Shown piece by piece: positions 41,111 to 50,929 of a stretch of DNA of 64,000 nt. Source of the stretch: Atrina japonica (taxonomy: Eukaryota; Mollusca; Bivalvia; Pterioida; Pinnidae); NCBI GenBank assembly GCA_030159075.1, contig BROG01000457.1, positions 434,001-498,000 of the forward strand, in the 5' to 3' direction. Position 1 is the first letter of the stretch, and each line of letters opens with the position of its first letter. The position numbers and the translations under genes were made by a program. The notes below the pieces were generated by a model. The model did not search any database. It was given only the letters and a program-made list of their open reading frames with translations, and was not told the DNA's origin.

Positions 41111-42508
41111 ATTTATCATGTACTTATTTAATACTAGTAATATAATCGTTTGTGTTACCAATGTATGAACTGATTGTAAGTATTACAGGCTTCTCGTGTG
41201 TAGCGAGTTTGTTCAGATAACCATAATTTGGCCTATACATGTATTTGATGTTTGTCAAAACGATGTTTCTTGGGTTTGACGTATCATGTGGATCGGTATT
41301 TTGCAAGTTCGCTTTCAAAACGGATATTGAATTATTATAAAGAGATTATTATATGACCATTTTGATATCCTACTCCCTCTCAGTCCGAGGTTCCCGATAT
41401 CAGCCTGGGGGCCAAAGGTCTACATTAATTATTATAACACATAACAAGATACAACAATAACAACATACTTTCTAATTCCAATATTCTGGCCGACAAAGGA
41501 TTAAAACTCCTTTGATCGTGTTTCGTTTCATGATTTTGGATGACACCGAACGAGCAGATTGTACCGGATGTACCTGATGTACCGGAAACGAATGGCACTC
41601 ACTCAATATTCTTGTTTTTTCTTTTCATTGATCGCAATATAAATACAGAAGTTCTGAGCAGACGGTGCATAGGGAGTGCATTGTGAGAACAATTAATGCA
41701 TGGGGGCGTGTCAGTATCGCATGTACAAATGTAGTCATATCTAGTACAGACATACGATAAATAACTTTTGTAGATCCCAGGGGACCAAAATAGAAATTTA
41801 TGTCCTTTTTCATATGCCATTGATCTGTAAGAAGTTCATTTGTGATACCCCCCTCTATTTAAAAAAAAATCCCCGATGTCTCATTCGTCCGTGCCTTTTA
41901 TAATGTGTTTGACTTTTATCTTTTAGAAATCCTCTGGTGGGAAGTGACTCTGTTCCATACTGGTCAAATTCATAAGTTATTTATCGCATGTGCGTATGCA
42001 CAAAAAATATTATAATTTAAATATGAAAATCTTTTACGATTAACGGTCCTGCACAAAATATTCTATCAATGGAATATATTGGAAAAACGTCAGTTTATAT
42101 GCTGGTATCTATGTTTTATAAAAAAGTATGAAAACCACCATGGAAGGCGATCCCGATTCAAAGTTGATAGTACATGTAATTTCCATTTTGCTTTTGAAGT
42201 TCATGTATAGTAACATGCTATCTGATCACCAACTATTTCGACAAAACTGAGCGGAATGTAATAACTTGAAAGAGGTCCATTGTTTCGTGAATTTGTATAA
42301 TTTTGTAAAATAAACTTCCATAAACTGCTTCATAAATTTTACTTTAGCTTTATACATTTTATATTTTTAATGCGCCGTGGGTAGATAGAGAACAATGTGG
42401 TATAACTACAACAGAAAATCCAGTGTTTCATGCGGCTTTCCCGTATGTCTATTTCATATATCAATGCCATTATTCATACTTCATATAAGGAAATACAGAA
42501 ACATATTG
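41111..42508. other. AT-rich stretch, nothing recognised
   Basis: A short triplicated word (GTACC(G/T)GA, about 41560-41588) was noted. No gene was seen. Confidence 0.4.
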
Positions 42509-42820
42509 CACACCAAAATCATATCAATAAGTTAAACATTGTTTTTTCTTAATTAAACCTAGTTTTCCTTCAGTTAAACATGCGTTTTGTCGATTAAAAT
42601 GGTTTTCTGCAGTTAAATCTTAAAACTAGGATTTCTCGTGAAAACGATCTCATCTTTGTGGTTTTGGCGTGGTTAAATCTAGCTTGTCTCAGTTAAACAT
42701 TTTTTCCCGTTAATGTGAGTTACTGAGAAAAAAGAGGTTTAATTGGATAAAAACCAGGTTTAATTGGATAAAAACCAGGTTTAACTAGAGATAAACTAAA
42801 TATAAGTCACCTGTGTGCCA
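42509..42820. mobile_element. Foldback-type element, copy 4
   Basis: The left end is CACACCAAAATCATATCAAT then AAGTTAAACATTG; the right end is GGTTTAACTAGAG and AAGTCACCTGTGTG. Plus-orientation subrepeats (AATTAAACCTAGTTTTCC) are followed by minus-orientation ones. A 21-bp unit (GGTTTAATTGGATAAAAACC plus A) is directly duplicated at about 42735-42776, showing local tandem growth of subrepeats. Confidence 0.65.
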
Positions 42821-43038
42821 TAGAAACACTGACGTTTCAGACATACAAGTAATTCATACCCTTGGATGCTTATTAGTCTAAAACTGCAATTGCAAAGTTA
42901 ATAAATGGTTCATACCGTTTAGATAACATATTAGTGGCATAATTCATAAATGAACTTAGGTCATTTAAAAGTACAGTGATAGCATGAGGCAAAAATTGTA
43001 CATTTGATAAAATGTTTAAAAGTGTACTAAATGAATAT

Positions 43039-43111
43039 CAAGACACTCGGATGGATGAAACGGATTTCAATGTCTAAAGGACAAATACATATCACATCCA
43101 TCCGAGTCTTG
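43039..43111. repeat. Short inverted repeat (hairpin)
   Basis: CAAGACACTCGGATGGATG (43039-43057) pairs with CATCCATCCGAGTCTTG (43095-43111) except for a two-base bulge, around a loop of about 37 bases. The function is unknown. Confidence 0.8.
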
Positions 43112-43554
43112 TTTCATTATCTGTGTGTCTGTATGTATTCCAATCCGCAAATAGATACGTGTCATTTTATACAAAACATTTTATTCAAATATCAAATGTT
43201 AGAGATCGGTGTCATTTCGAACACGCTTTACTCTTCAAACAACATGTTTGAATAAGAGAAAGGTTAAATCAATACAAAAGTATTTTAAAACAAAAACTGA
43301 TATCGAATTTCCACATACAAAAATCCAACATCTCGAATCAAGATGATTAAATCAATATCCCTGCATTGTGCTTTTATTTGTGCTCATGACACTTTGTTTC
43401 AGTGTTCAGACAAGTATTGTGATATGGTAAATTCCATATCATTTTTCTTTTCAATAGACTGTCAGGTGCTAGTTTTCTATAATGTAATCTTTAATTTTTT
43501 TAAAATAAAATTTATATAATTATCAATATCAATATATAAACTTTCAATTATTTA

Positions 43555-43745
43555 CTGAACTCGACAGGTTTCCATGTAACATTTGCGACAGGTGTAGCAT
43601 GCTAACAGGGAACGCTGATTCCTTCCGGACACCTGGTCCCACCCCGTTTGGGATTCGAAATTGTTCTTCATGTTGAGACCGTTTTTATATCCAATTCACC
43701 GTATTCTAATGGATTTGGATTTTCGATTATCCATTGATACTTCTA
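43555..43745 (+). mobile_element. Repeat family T, sense copy
   Basis: AGGTTTCCATGTAACATTTG, ACAGGGAACGCTGATTCC, GGACACCTGGTCCCACCCC, GTTTGGGATTCGAAATTGTT and CTTCATGTTGAGACC occur in order. The first block is shared with the left arm of the 31.7 kb inverted pair. This is the best-ordered sense copy in the window. Confidence 0.65.
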
Positions 43746-43952
43746 TATTTAACCTTACAGGATCTGATAAATTCTCCTGTTACAATAAAACATTATCAAA
43801 AGCAAAAATTTTAGTTTAAATTTCTATTTGACAGTTTTATTTGGAAATGTTGAAAATAACTGTAATTTTGGTTTTTCAATAAATAATTTGTATATGTTCA
43901 TATTGAAATTATTGATGTAAAACTAAATCAGGGATTCAGCGATTTTTGATAA

Positions 43953-44212
43953 TACAGTACATGTTCCTCTGTCATAGCAATATACTCTGTATATTTCAAT
44001 TAGCGCACTCATATTTTAGCGCTCTTAGGGTGGTATAGACTTATTAGTACAATCTAAAATTCGCGCAAGTAATTTCATTAGCTTTGTCGTGTATACAAAA
44101 TGACAGGATGGAGAAAATTGAGCGCTGCCTTTGAACTAGCGCAATGACTTGAGCAAGAAAGACGCTAATATTAGATTACCGCTAAAATAAGTACACGTAC
44201 AGTAATTTGATA
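43953..44212. mobile_element. MITE with GCGCTAAAAT-type motifs
   Basis: The ends are inverted: AATACAGTACATGTTCC on the left and AAGTACACGTACAGTAATT on the right. Internal words TAGCGCACTCATATTTTAGC, CTAAAATTCGCGC, GACGCTAATATTAG and CCGCTAAAATAAG are typical of a MITE type I know from molluscs and other invertebrates. There is no coding capacity. Confidence 0.5.
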
Positions 44213-44214
44213 TT

Positions 44215-44335
44215 CATGGGACCTTATCTCATCTCTGGACTTCAAATTTTCTGTACAATGTTCATCAGATTTGTAAATTGTCTCCTGTACATTTTTGTTA
44301 CGATTAATAATTTGGTATCTGTTATTTTCTAACAA
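44215..44335 (+). mobile_element. Eroded retroelement 3' end (family R)
   Basis: GGGACCTTATCTCATCTCTG and GTTCATCAGATTTGTAAATT lead to a terminus resembling TTTGGTATCTG. It abuts the MITE that ends at 44212. Confidence 0.45.
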
Positions 44336-45516
44336 AGTACTGTCATAAAAATTGACATCATATATGAAATATGTTTCTATGACAATGTCGGATTTTCACG
44401 TGCGCGCGTGTGTGTGCGATAGACTGAGAACATGTACCGACCATACTACTTCTTCATCGCTCTAATTATCGTAATTTTTTATATCAAAAACACTATTCAA
44501 TATAGTACGTTCAAAGGTTAATTAGGATAACTAAGATATTTGTCTACACTGGTTTATTTCAACCTATTTATAATTTGCTGATACACCGATTCGGGATTAA
44601 GATGAACTGATAAAAGTCAATCATAAATCTAATTTTGTATCTAGTAATGTCTTGGGAAATTAAGTTGGTTTTATAATGTATTGACTGAAAAGATTTAAAT
44701 ACCATTAGAAAAGACTCTAGAAATATACACACTGGAAGATATTTCCGCATTAACCCTTATTAATAATTTTCTCATGTAAGACAGATATAATATCGCTCAA
44801 ATTTGAGTTCCTTATAGAAAGTAACGGGCCAGGCTGGGAATGATCCATCAGTCTGATATTAAAATATCTCACTAAAAACTGACATTTTTCTATCTGGAAC
44901 TCAAATGTGGTGAGCTTGAAAAAAGTTTCTTGGACCTGGAAGATTTGTGTATATTCAAACATCATTTTGATAATATAAAGTATCAACAAAAATATCCTTG
45001 ATCCTTCAAGTTTACAAACAATGCTGACGATGTGCGTAGGGATACAAAATATTCTGACTCAGCATTTCCGGATAGACTGTTGCATTACTGGTAAAACAAA
45101 ACCGGGCTCGGTCTATCCCTGGTGCAAGAAACTAGTATCGTATCCGAATGTATGTACTATTAATCAACAATCTTATGTACTCTATCCTTATTCAATTATA
45201 GCAAGGAAAAGGCTCATCAATATCTGTCTCTATAATTCTGAAAGTAAACAAAGATGAACTGAAGTTAGTCTGTGTAATCAATCCCATGAGAATTTTGAAG
45301 TAAATCCTATTGACAACTGAAATCAAGCTAACTCTGATAACGTATCCAATATTTCTATCCATATTTTATAAATACTGATATTTTATGCCATTTGGGAACC
45401 GAAAGTGCAACATTTATATATTTTACACATAAAAATTTGTTTGAAAACCACATCAGTCGCACGGTAATCTATGTATTAAAGGGACTTTATTAGTTTGAAA
45501 TGAGTATTTTCGGTGC

Positions 45517-45553
<37 letters not shown>

Positions 45554-46270
45554 TTTTTTTCGAAATCTCAATGATTTTATCGCGCTGCGTGTGGTTGTAA
45601 GTATTTTCATAGAGAAATAAAGTGAATTTCATTCCGACAATGCTGTTTTTCTAGATTGCACTTAAAATAAAAATGTTTTAATAGCAAGGTGAAGAGTCTA
45701 GGAAACTTCTAACTTACATAAAGTGATAGCTTGAAATCCATTGATTATATGTTGCCTGTGTCAAGATTCATCAACAGAGAAGGTTTATGTAATCTGTTTT
45801 GGCATGTCGAAAATTGATTATATGGATGTGGTATGAAGAATCTTATTAAACCTCGTATATTTCCAGACATTATACACCGACGGGAAAAAAAATCTTTCGG
45901 AAAAAGTCATTGATTAAGTCAATTTTTGTAGCGTTAGGTGTAAAGGGAAACTTTGTTAATATATAATCAAGTAAAACCTTCATGTTTAGTATCGTATTAG
46001 CCTTTAAACGGAAGATAGCTTATTTACCGTGCCATTTTAACATGATGCTGAACGCCTGAACTACACATGTTTATTTGTACTTGGCTAATAGAATGTATAT
46101 CGTAACATAGGGCCTTACTACCATGGCAACTCATCGCTGATTGGTCAGTCCCATGACAATTAGGACTAAGACTTAGGATTTAGGACTTGAGACTTTTTGT
46201 AAAACCAACCCTAGAACAATAGGTACACGTATTCCACAGTATCTGAGTTACGTTCTCAATCACTTAGATA
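44336..46270. other. AT-rich stretch with a short (TA)n at 45521-45549
   Basis: Apart from the TA run and a CGCGCGTGTGTGTGCG tract (44402-44417), nothing was recognised. Two 78-79-codon frames have no support. Confidence 0.4.
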
Positions 46271-46445
46271 CAGTGGAAGCTCGCCTAAAGATCACCTCAC
46301 TTAGAAGACCATCTCGCATTTCAGACCACCAGTTTTCAGTATCTTGGTATTATCTAATAAGTGCAGAATCTCATTTTTTGGACCACTTCACAAATTGGAC
46401 CAGTTTGAGTCGGTCAGTTAGGTGGTCTTAATAGCTAGTTTCCAC
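46271..46445. mobile_element. TA-target MITE, pogo/Tigger-like
   Basis: The left end GTGGAAGCTCGCCTAAAGAT with CACCTCACT pairs with the right end, which on the minus strand reads GTGGAAACTAGCTATTAAGA with CCACCTAACT. The ~28-bp terminal inverted repeats and the CAGTGGAA start after TA fit the Tc1/mariner-pogo superfamily. Size is about 175 bp and there is no ORF. Confidence 0.65.
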
Positions 46446-47403
46446 ATTATGCTTGTTTATCTTATTCACGTTTGTAAAGGATTTCAAAAATATCAGTTTT
46501 ATTACGCATTGTAAGTTGTATTTGTTATGCTGTGTGATTCTAGTTGCATTCTACCAGGGCATGATTGATTTGGAATTGGGTGAAATGCATTCAGCTAAGG
46601 TATTTTGCCAATAGTTGATCAACCAATTTGAGTAAACTATCTAAAATTAATAATTTCACAATTTATATGGATACATGAGAATTTACACGAGTTGGACAAC
46701 TTTTTTTTAAATGATGAGGATTATATCTATATATCACACGACAGAGCCCATCACATCACTACTAAAGAAAAAATATCATTTAACATATGAAAAACACTAT
46801 AAACTAATATGATGTGAACTGCAAAACCAAAATCCTAACTTATTGTACTATTTCCCCGGGGTGCAATGAATAGTACTTTGAACAAACGGGAATGCATTGA
46901 CGGAATGTGTGAGAATTCCCCGCAAAAATTCGTTACCCATTTTACAAAATGTTTCAAATGGATATATCGATACACAACTGTAAGGAACAGTACTTTATAA
47001 ATACAGACCAAAACTAAATACCTAAAATACCACAAACCAAGTTATCTCCCTTGATATTATTATAACATCATCATATTCCATCATTGTCCATCACTGTAAT
47101 ACATATAATACATATTGCTGCAATGCAATGAAAACATCATCCTGGAGATTGTGATGATCAAAGTTATATACACTCAGTCGTAGACAATCTATTTAAATTT
47201 TAACAATTACAACACAGAGTTCAATACGCCAGTGCAATACGTAACGTCGTATTGCAATGTACCAGTAATTGATTACGGAAATTTCGACGGAGATACTAAA
47301 TGGGACTCATGTCATCCATAACATTTGATGGCGTCGTTAAAAGCAGATAAACATACTAGATGAATAAGGGACATGCAATAAATAAAAAACCACATAAATA
47401 CAT

Positions 47404-47876
47404 GCTGTAAAACCTGCCATAACGGACATCTTAATTCAGCGGACACCCTCTTATAACGGACAGTTTGTTAAGGTCCCAATTTACATTGCTATATAAGACT
47501 AGTAACTTGTGTTTAAATAAACGGACACCTCCCTTACCTGGACAACGGACAAAGTTGTTGGAACTTTATGCATAATTTCTTAAACTTTGGATTAGCAGAC
47601 AGTCTTCGTATGATCGACATCCATTGCCACAGACAGTTCTCAATAAGCTGTATGTCCTAACTTCTATTCTGAAAAACACACTTACAATCTTTTATTTTGT
47701 GTTTTTGCCTTTATTTTCTTGCACTGCATCGGGACACTTGATTACAAGAACGAGTTGATTATGAATGTTTGAGAAGTAAATTGACATCCTTGATTCATCG
47801 GACACCCACCTCTCTATAACGGACAATATGATTATTCCGGGAACTGTCTGCTAGTCTGCTAAACAAATGTTTTACT

Positions 47877-47878
<2 letters not shown>
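47404..47878. mobile_element. Probable TA-target MITE with CGGACA motifs
   Basis: The left end CTGTAAAACCTGCC with ATAACGGACATC is loosely inverted relative to the right end (GCTAAACAAATGTTTTACTGG). Several CGGACA words lie near both ends (ATAACGGACAGTTTG; ATAACGGACAATATG). The right end runs straight into a (TA)n tract, consistent with a TA target. It is diverged. Confidence 0.5.

Positions 47879-47965
<87 letters not shown>
47879..47965. repeat. (TA)n microsatellite, about 43 units
   Basis: An uninterrupted TA run directly abutting the MITE on its left. Confidence 0.97.
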
Positions 47966-47967
<2 letters not shown>

Positions 47968-49283
47968 TAGGTCCTCACAAGTGATTCCATTACATACGCT
48001 AAATATTACATGAGATGATTATTTTACCATGTTATTTCACGAGGCTTGCCGACATACATTATATGATAAATAAGTTATCGAATTTATGTCTCGTATTAAA
48101 ACATCCACATTACTCTGTAGCACACTGTAAGTATATCCAAGTGTTATGTATTACGTGTAGTCATATTTACGTGTCGCATACTCAGGCGAATATGTTATCC
48201 GGTTGTCTATATACCCATTAAAAGTAGTCTGATGATAGAAAGTGTTAGCATTTGTCTGAAAATCGCAAATGTGATAGAAAAAAAGGAGTGCAATGTGACA
48301 AAGTCGTGACACCGATTCTGCCAGTCAGGTGTTTAACCCTTCCACCCCTACAAGCCACTATAACAATGTCTAAGCAGTAGAAAAGACAGTACCATTTATA
48401 AATATAGGGGTAAAGGGTTAAAGAGGTTGCCGATAAAAATGAAATGTATGAATTGATGATGAATCATTAATAATTCAAAATCAGTGTGCCTCCGGATGCA
48501 TTCATAGATGTTCATATAAGCAAATGAAGTGTTTTTATCCATCCTGTACGCAATGACTGCCGACTGATGTAGATTTACACTTGATTGTTTTATATGGGCC
48601 ACTATGCACTTTGTCAAAACAATTCGATTGCTAGAATTTCGCACAGGATTTAAAGTGTCTGTTACTTTAAAATACTTCCGATAACACACTAGGACAGTCT
48701 TGGCTGGTACAATTTCAGCGACGATATCGTAAAACTTGCTGGACTAAGCCATATATGTCTGGGAAACAAACATCAAAAGTACAAATATATCTATACTGGA
48801 TTTAGAATAATAGTTTACAGGGCAAAATGAAACGTTACGAAACGCTATGAAAATAACGTCACAATACTTTTTGTATTTACAGTAATTCAAGAAAAATATG
48901 AAAATTTGTAAACAAACAGATAGATACATTGATATCATATTTCTATATGCCTTGTATATTTACTATTATTCCCTATCGTTATATAGAGAATTAATTCAGT
49001 TCAACATAATTTATTATCGCGATAACTAAGTGTGTTGGATGCCTTTTATTCTTTTGTCGTATCTACTTCAAGTTAACATTCTGTTTACAGTTTTAACATA
49101 TTTGATCAAAGAAAAGCCAAGAAGATTATAATGAACAAGATGTTTGCTTAATTAACTTATTTATCCAGCTAATAATGCGTGCACATAGATTTACATTTAA
49201 TCAAATTTTGAAATGTGGAGCGATATGTCATCAATGCCCTACTGTGAACATATGCCAAACCTGATATGATGTTGGAAAAAGTT
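47966..49283. other. AT-rich stretch, nothing recognised
   Basis: A 97-codon minus-strand frame (48396-48689) shows no domain or splice signals. A small inverted word pair GGGTTAAACACCTG-like / AAAGGGTTAAAG surrounds 48330-48420. Confidence 0.4.
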
Positions 49284-49761
49284 AAAGGTGCTTTACCTGT
49301 ATTTTCCGAAAAAAAAAATTATCTTAATTTTTTCATCTTTTACTAAATGTACTTGATTACAATAACAAATAAGAGCTATACACAGGCATAAAAATTATAT
49401 TCTTATAAAAAAAACCCAGAAAAACACTCAAATTTCACAAATTGAATTTTTTGTGAAATTTGAGTGTTTTTCTGGGTTTTTTTTTGGCATAATGATATTT
49501 CCCTTTGGAGGACATTAAATTTTATTGGGATATATTCTTATATATTTTGTGAAAATCAGGTCAGGTCCGGTGTGGTATTTATATACAAATAGTAACGTTG
49601 AGTTAATCAATTGCAATTGAAAAAAATACAAACCTGGGTTTGTCAGGAATTTTTCAAAAAATATATAGTAATTTATAAAGTTGTATGCCTGTGTAAATCT
49701 CTTTTAAGTTAATGCATATCAATATAAGTAGTAAAAAGGGGGATACAGCTAGTGTCCCTTT
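49284..49761. mobile_element. TTAA-ended MITE (family M), copy 2, carrying a perfect palindrome
   Basis: Ends are TTAAAGGTGCTTTACCTGTA and TACAGCTAGTGTCCCTTTAA, inverted and flush with TTAA on both sides. Internal ATACACAGGCATAAAAA (49379-49395) and TATGCCTGTGTAAAT (about 49686) form the second inverted pair, as in copy 1. The middle contains a 78-bp perfect palindrome (listed separately) that the other copies lack. Confidence 0.75.
49407..49484. repeat. Perfect 35-bp inverted repeat with 8-base loop
   Basis: The arm 49407-49441 is exactly complementary to 49450-49484 (left arm contains ACCCAGAAAAACACTC, right arm GAGTGTTTTTCTGGGT), with loop TTGAATTT. There are no mismatches across all 35 pairs, in an element whose other inverted parts are clearly diverged. 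Confidence 0.97.
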
Positions 49762-49947
49762 AATTTTATCACGTATGTATTTAGCAATTACGATTTAAAT
49801 TTGGGAACTTCTTCTTCCACTTCAACAGGCATCAAGTGATGAGTGTTATTAAGTAATAGTCCTTTAGTGCATTGTATCTTATCCTAGGTGTTTAGATAAG
49901 CAAGTAATTATTAAGATGAATAGGTGTGTACTATTTTAGTGATTGTC

Positions 49948-50057
49948 ATTCATCATCATCATCATCTTCATCGTCGTCGTCATCATCATCATGTACTATT
50001 ATTGTTATCGGTAGTAGTAGTAGTGGTGATTGTAGTAGTAGTAGTAGTAGTAGTAGC

Positions 50058-50105
<48 letters not shown>

Positions 50106-50130
50106 GATTGTAGTAGTTGTAGTAGTAGTT

Positions 50131-50212
<82 letters not shown>

Positions 50213-50222
50213 AGGTAGAAGT
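49948..50222. repeat. (ATC)n then (GTA)n trinucleotide tract
   Basis: ATC repeats with TCG variants (49951-49992) are followed by a GTA-rich tract (about 50010-50215). Frames of Ser, Val, Thr or Tyr runs on both strands are repeat artefacts. Confidence 0.96.
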
Positions 50223-50314
50223 AGTACAATACAACTGAGCTCGTTTTAAGTTATTTAAAATTTTAAATTAGCCAAGGACAGAAGTATTAGTTGTAGCAAT
50301 ATATTTGATTTGAA

Positions 50315-50446
50315 TTTTTTAGTTATATGGTGGCGGCCAGTTTTTATGATGGAGGAGACAAGTTGGCAAACTTTCTCACAAAAATCAGCTTACGTTCCAG
50401 TGAGACTCGAACTTGCACTGACCAGAAGTGAGAGACACCACGGTCT
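50315..50446 (-). mobile_element. SINE family A, antisense, 3' part of a split copy
   Basis: It has the tail and body on the minus strand: TTAGTTATATGGTGGCGGCC, GGCAAACTTTCTCACAAAAA and TCAGCTTACGTTCCAGTGAG, then the B box (GACTCGAACTTGC) and ACCACGGTCTCAA. It stops there; the matching head resumes at 50585 after an inserted retroelement fragment. Confidence 0.85.
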
Positions 50447-50584
50447 CAACTGGGAATGCTTACTCCTCCACGTCACCTGATCCCACCTTTTGATTTCCAG
50501 ACGTCCGTTTTTGTCCAATTTTTACCAGATATGTATTATATATATATCCTGGGCATCCTGAAGATTAATACTTTGGTATGTAAG
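50447..50584 (+). mobile_element. Retroelement 3' fragment (family R) inserted into a SINE
   Basis: Begins CTGGGAATGCTTACTCCTCC, then CACCTGATCCCACC, TTTTGATTTCCAGACGTCCG, GTCCAATTTTTACCAGAT, and ends with ATACTTTGGTATGTAAG and TTTTATA. TCAA occurs on both sides (50443-50446 and about 50585-50588) and may be the target duplication. It defines both the 5'-truncation point and the 3' end of family R. Confidence 0.8.
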
Positions 50585-50627
50585 ATTTTATATTCAAAGT
50601 CCGATGCCCAAACCACTCGGTCATGGA
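50585..50627 (-). mobile_element. SINE family A, antisense, tRNA-head part of the split copy
   Basis: TCAAAGTCCGATGCCCAAAC followed by CACTCGGTCATGGAGAC is the reverse complement of the A-box head (GTCTCCATGACCGAGTG). It joins the 50315-50446 piece without loss when the retroelement fragment is removed. Confidence 0.8.
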
Positions 50628-50889
50628 GACTCGTGTAGTAATAGAAATATACCTGATGTCGTTGATGGTGCTTCGGTTGTTCATTTCATTTCTAACACTA
50701 ATTAAACCGAATTTACTCATTTGCCATATTTTGTTACTATCTGGTATAATAATTATATGTACCCTATGCAATGTATGTGTATGGGAAATTGATGACATAA
50801 AACTGAACTATTAAATATACTTTCCCTCTTTTAACCCCAGTGTAAATGGTTACTTTCTACCTGTAATTATTGCGTTATTTAATCGACCA

Positions 50890-50908
50890 TTCTTGTTTCT
50901 CTTTACAG
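50890..50908 (+). other. 3' splice site before the GPCR coding exon
   Basis: A polypyrimidine run (TTCTTGTTTCTCTTTACAG) ends in AG at 50908, 21 bases before the ATG that begins the receptor. This implies an upstream noncoding exon and argues against the in-frame ATG at 50870, which would be intronic. Confidence 0.75.
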
Positions 50909-50929
50909 TTCAACAGTCTGCCTGTAAAT

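Noticed and set aside
49924..50249. Long Ser-, Val-, Thr- and Tyr-rich open frames
   Set aside because: They are translations of a GTA/ATC trinucleotide tract in successive frames.
50870..50929. In-frame ATG 60 bases upstream of the chosen GPCR start
   Set aside because: A strong splice acceptor (AG at 50908) lies between it and the chosen ATG, so the upstream codons are most likely intronic. They also encode nothing receptor-like.
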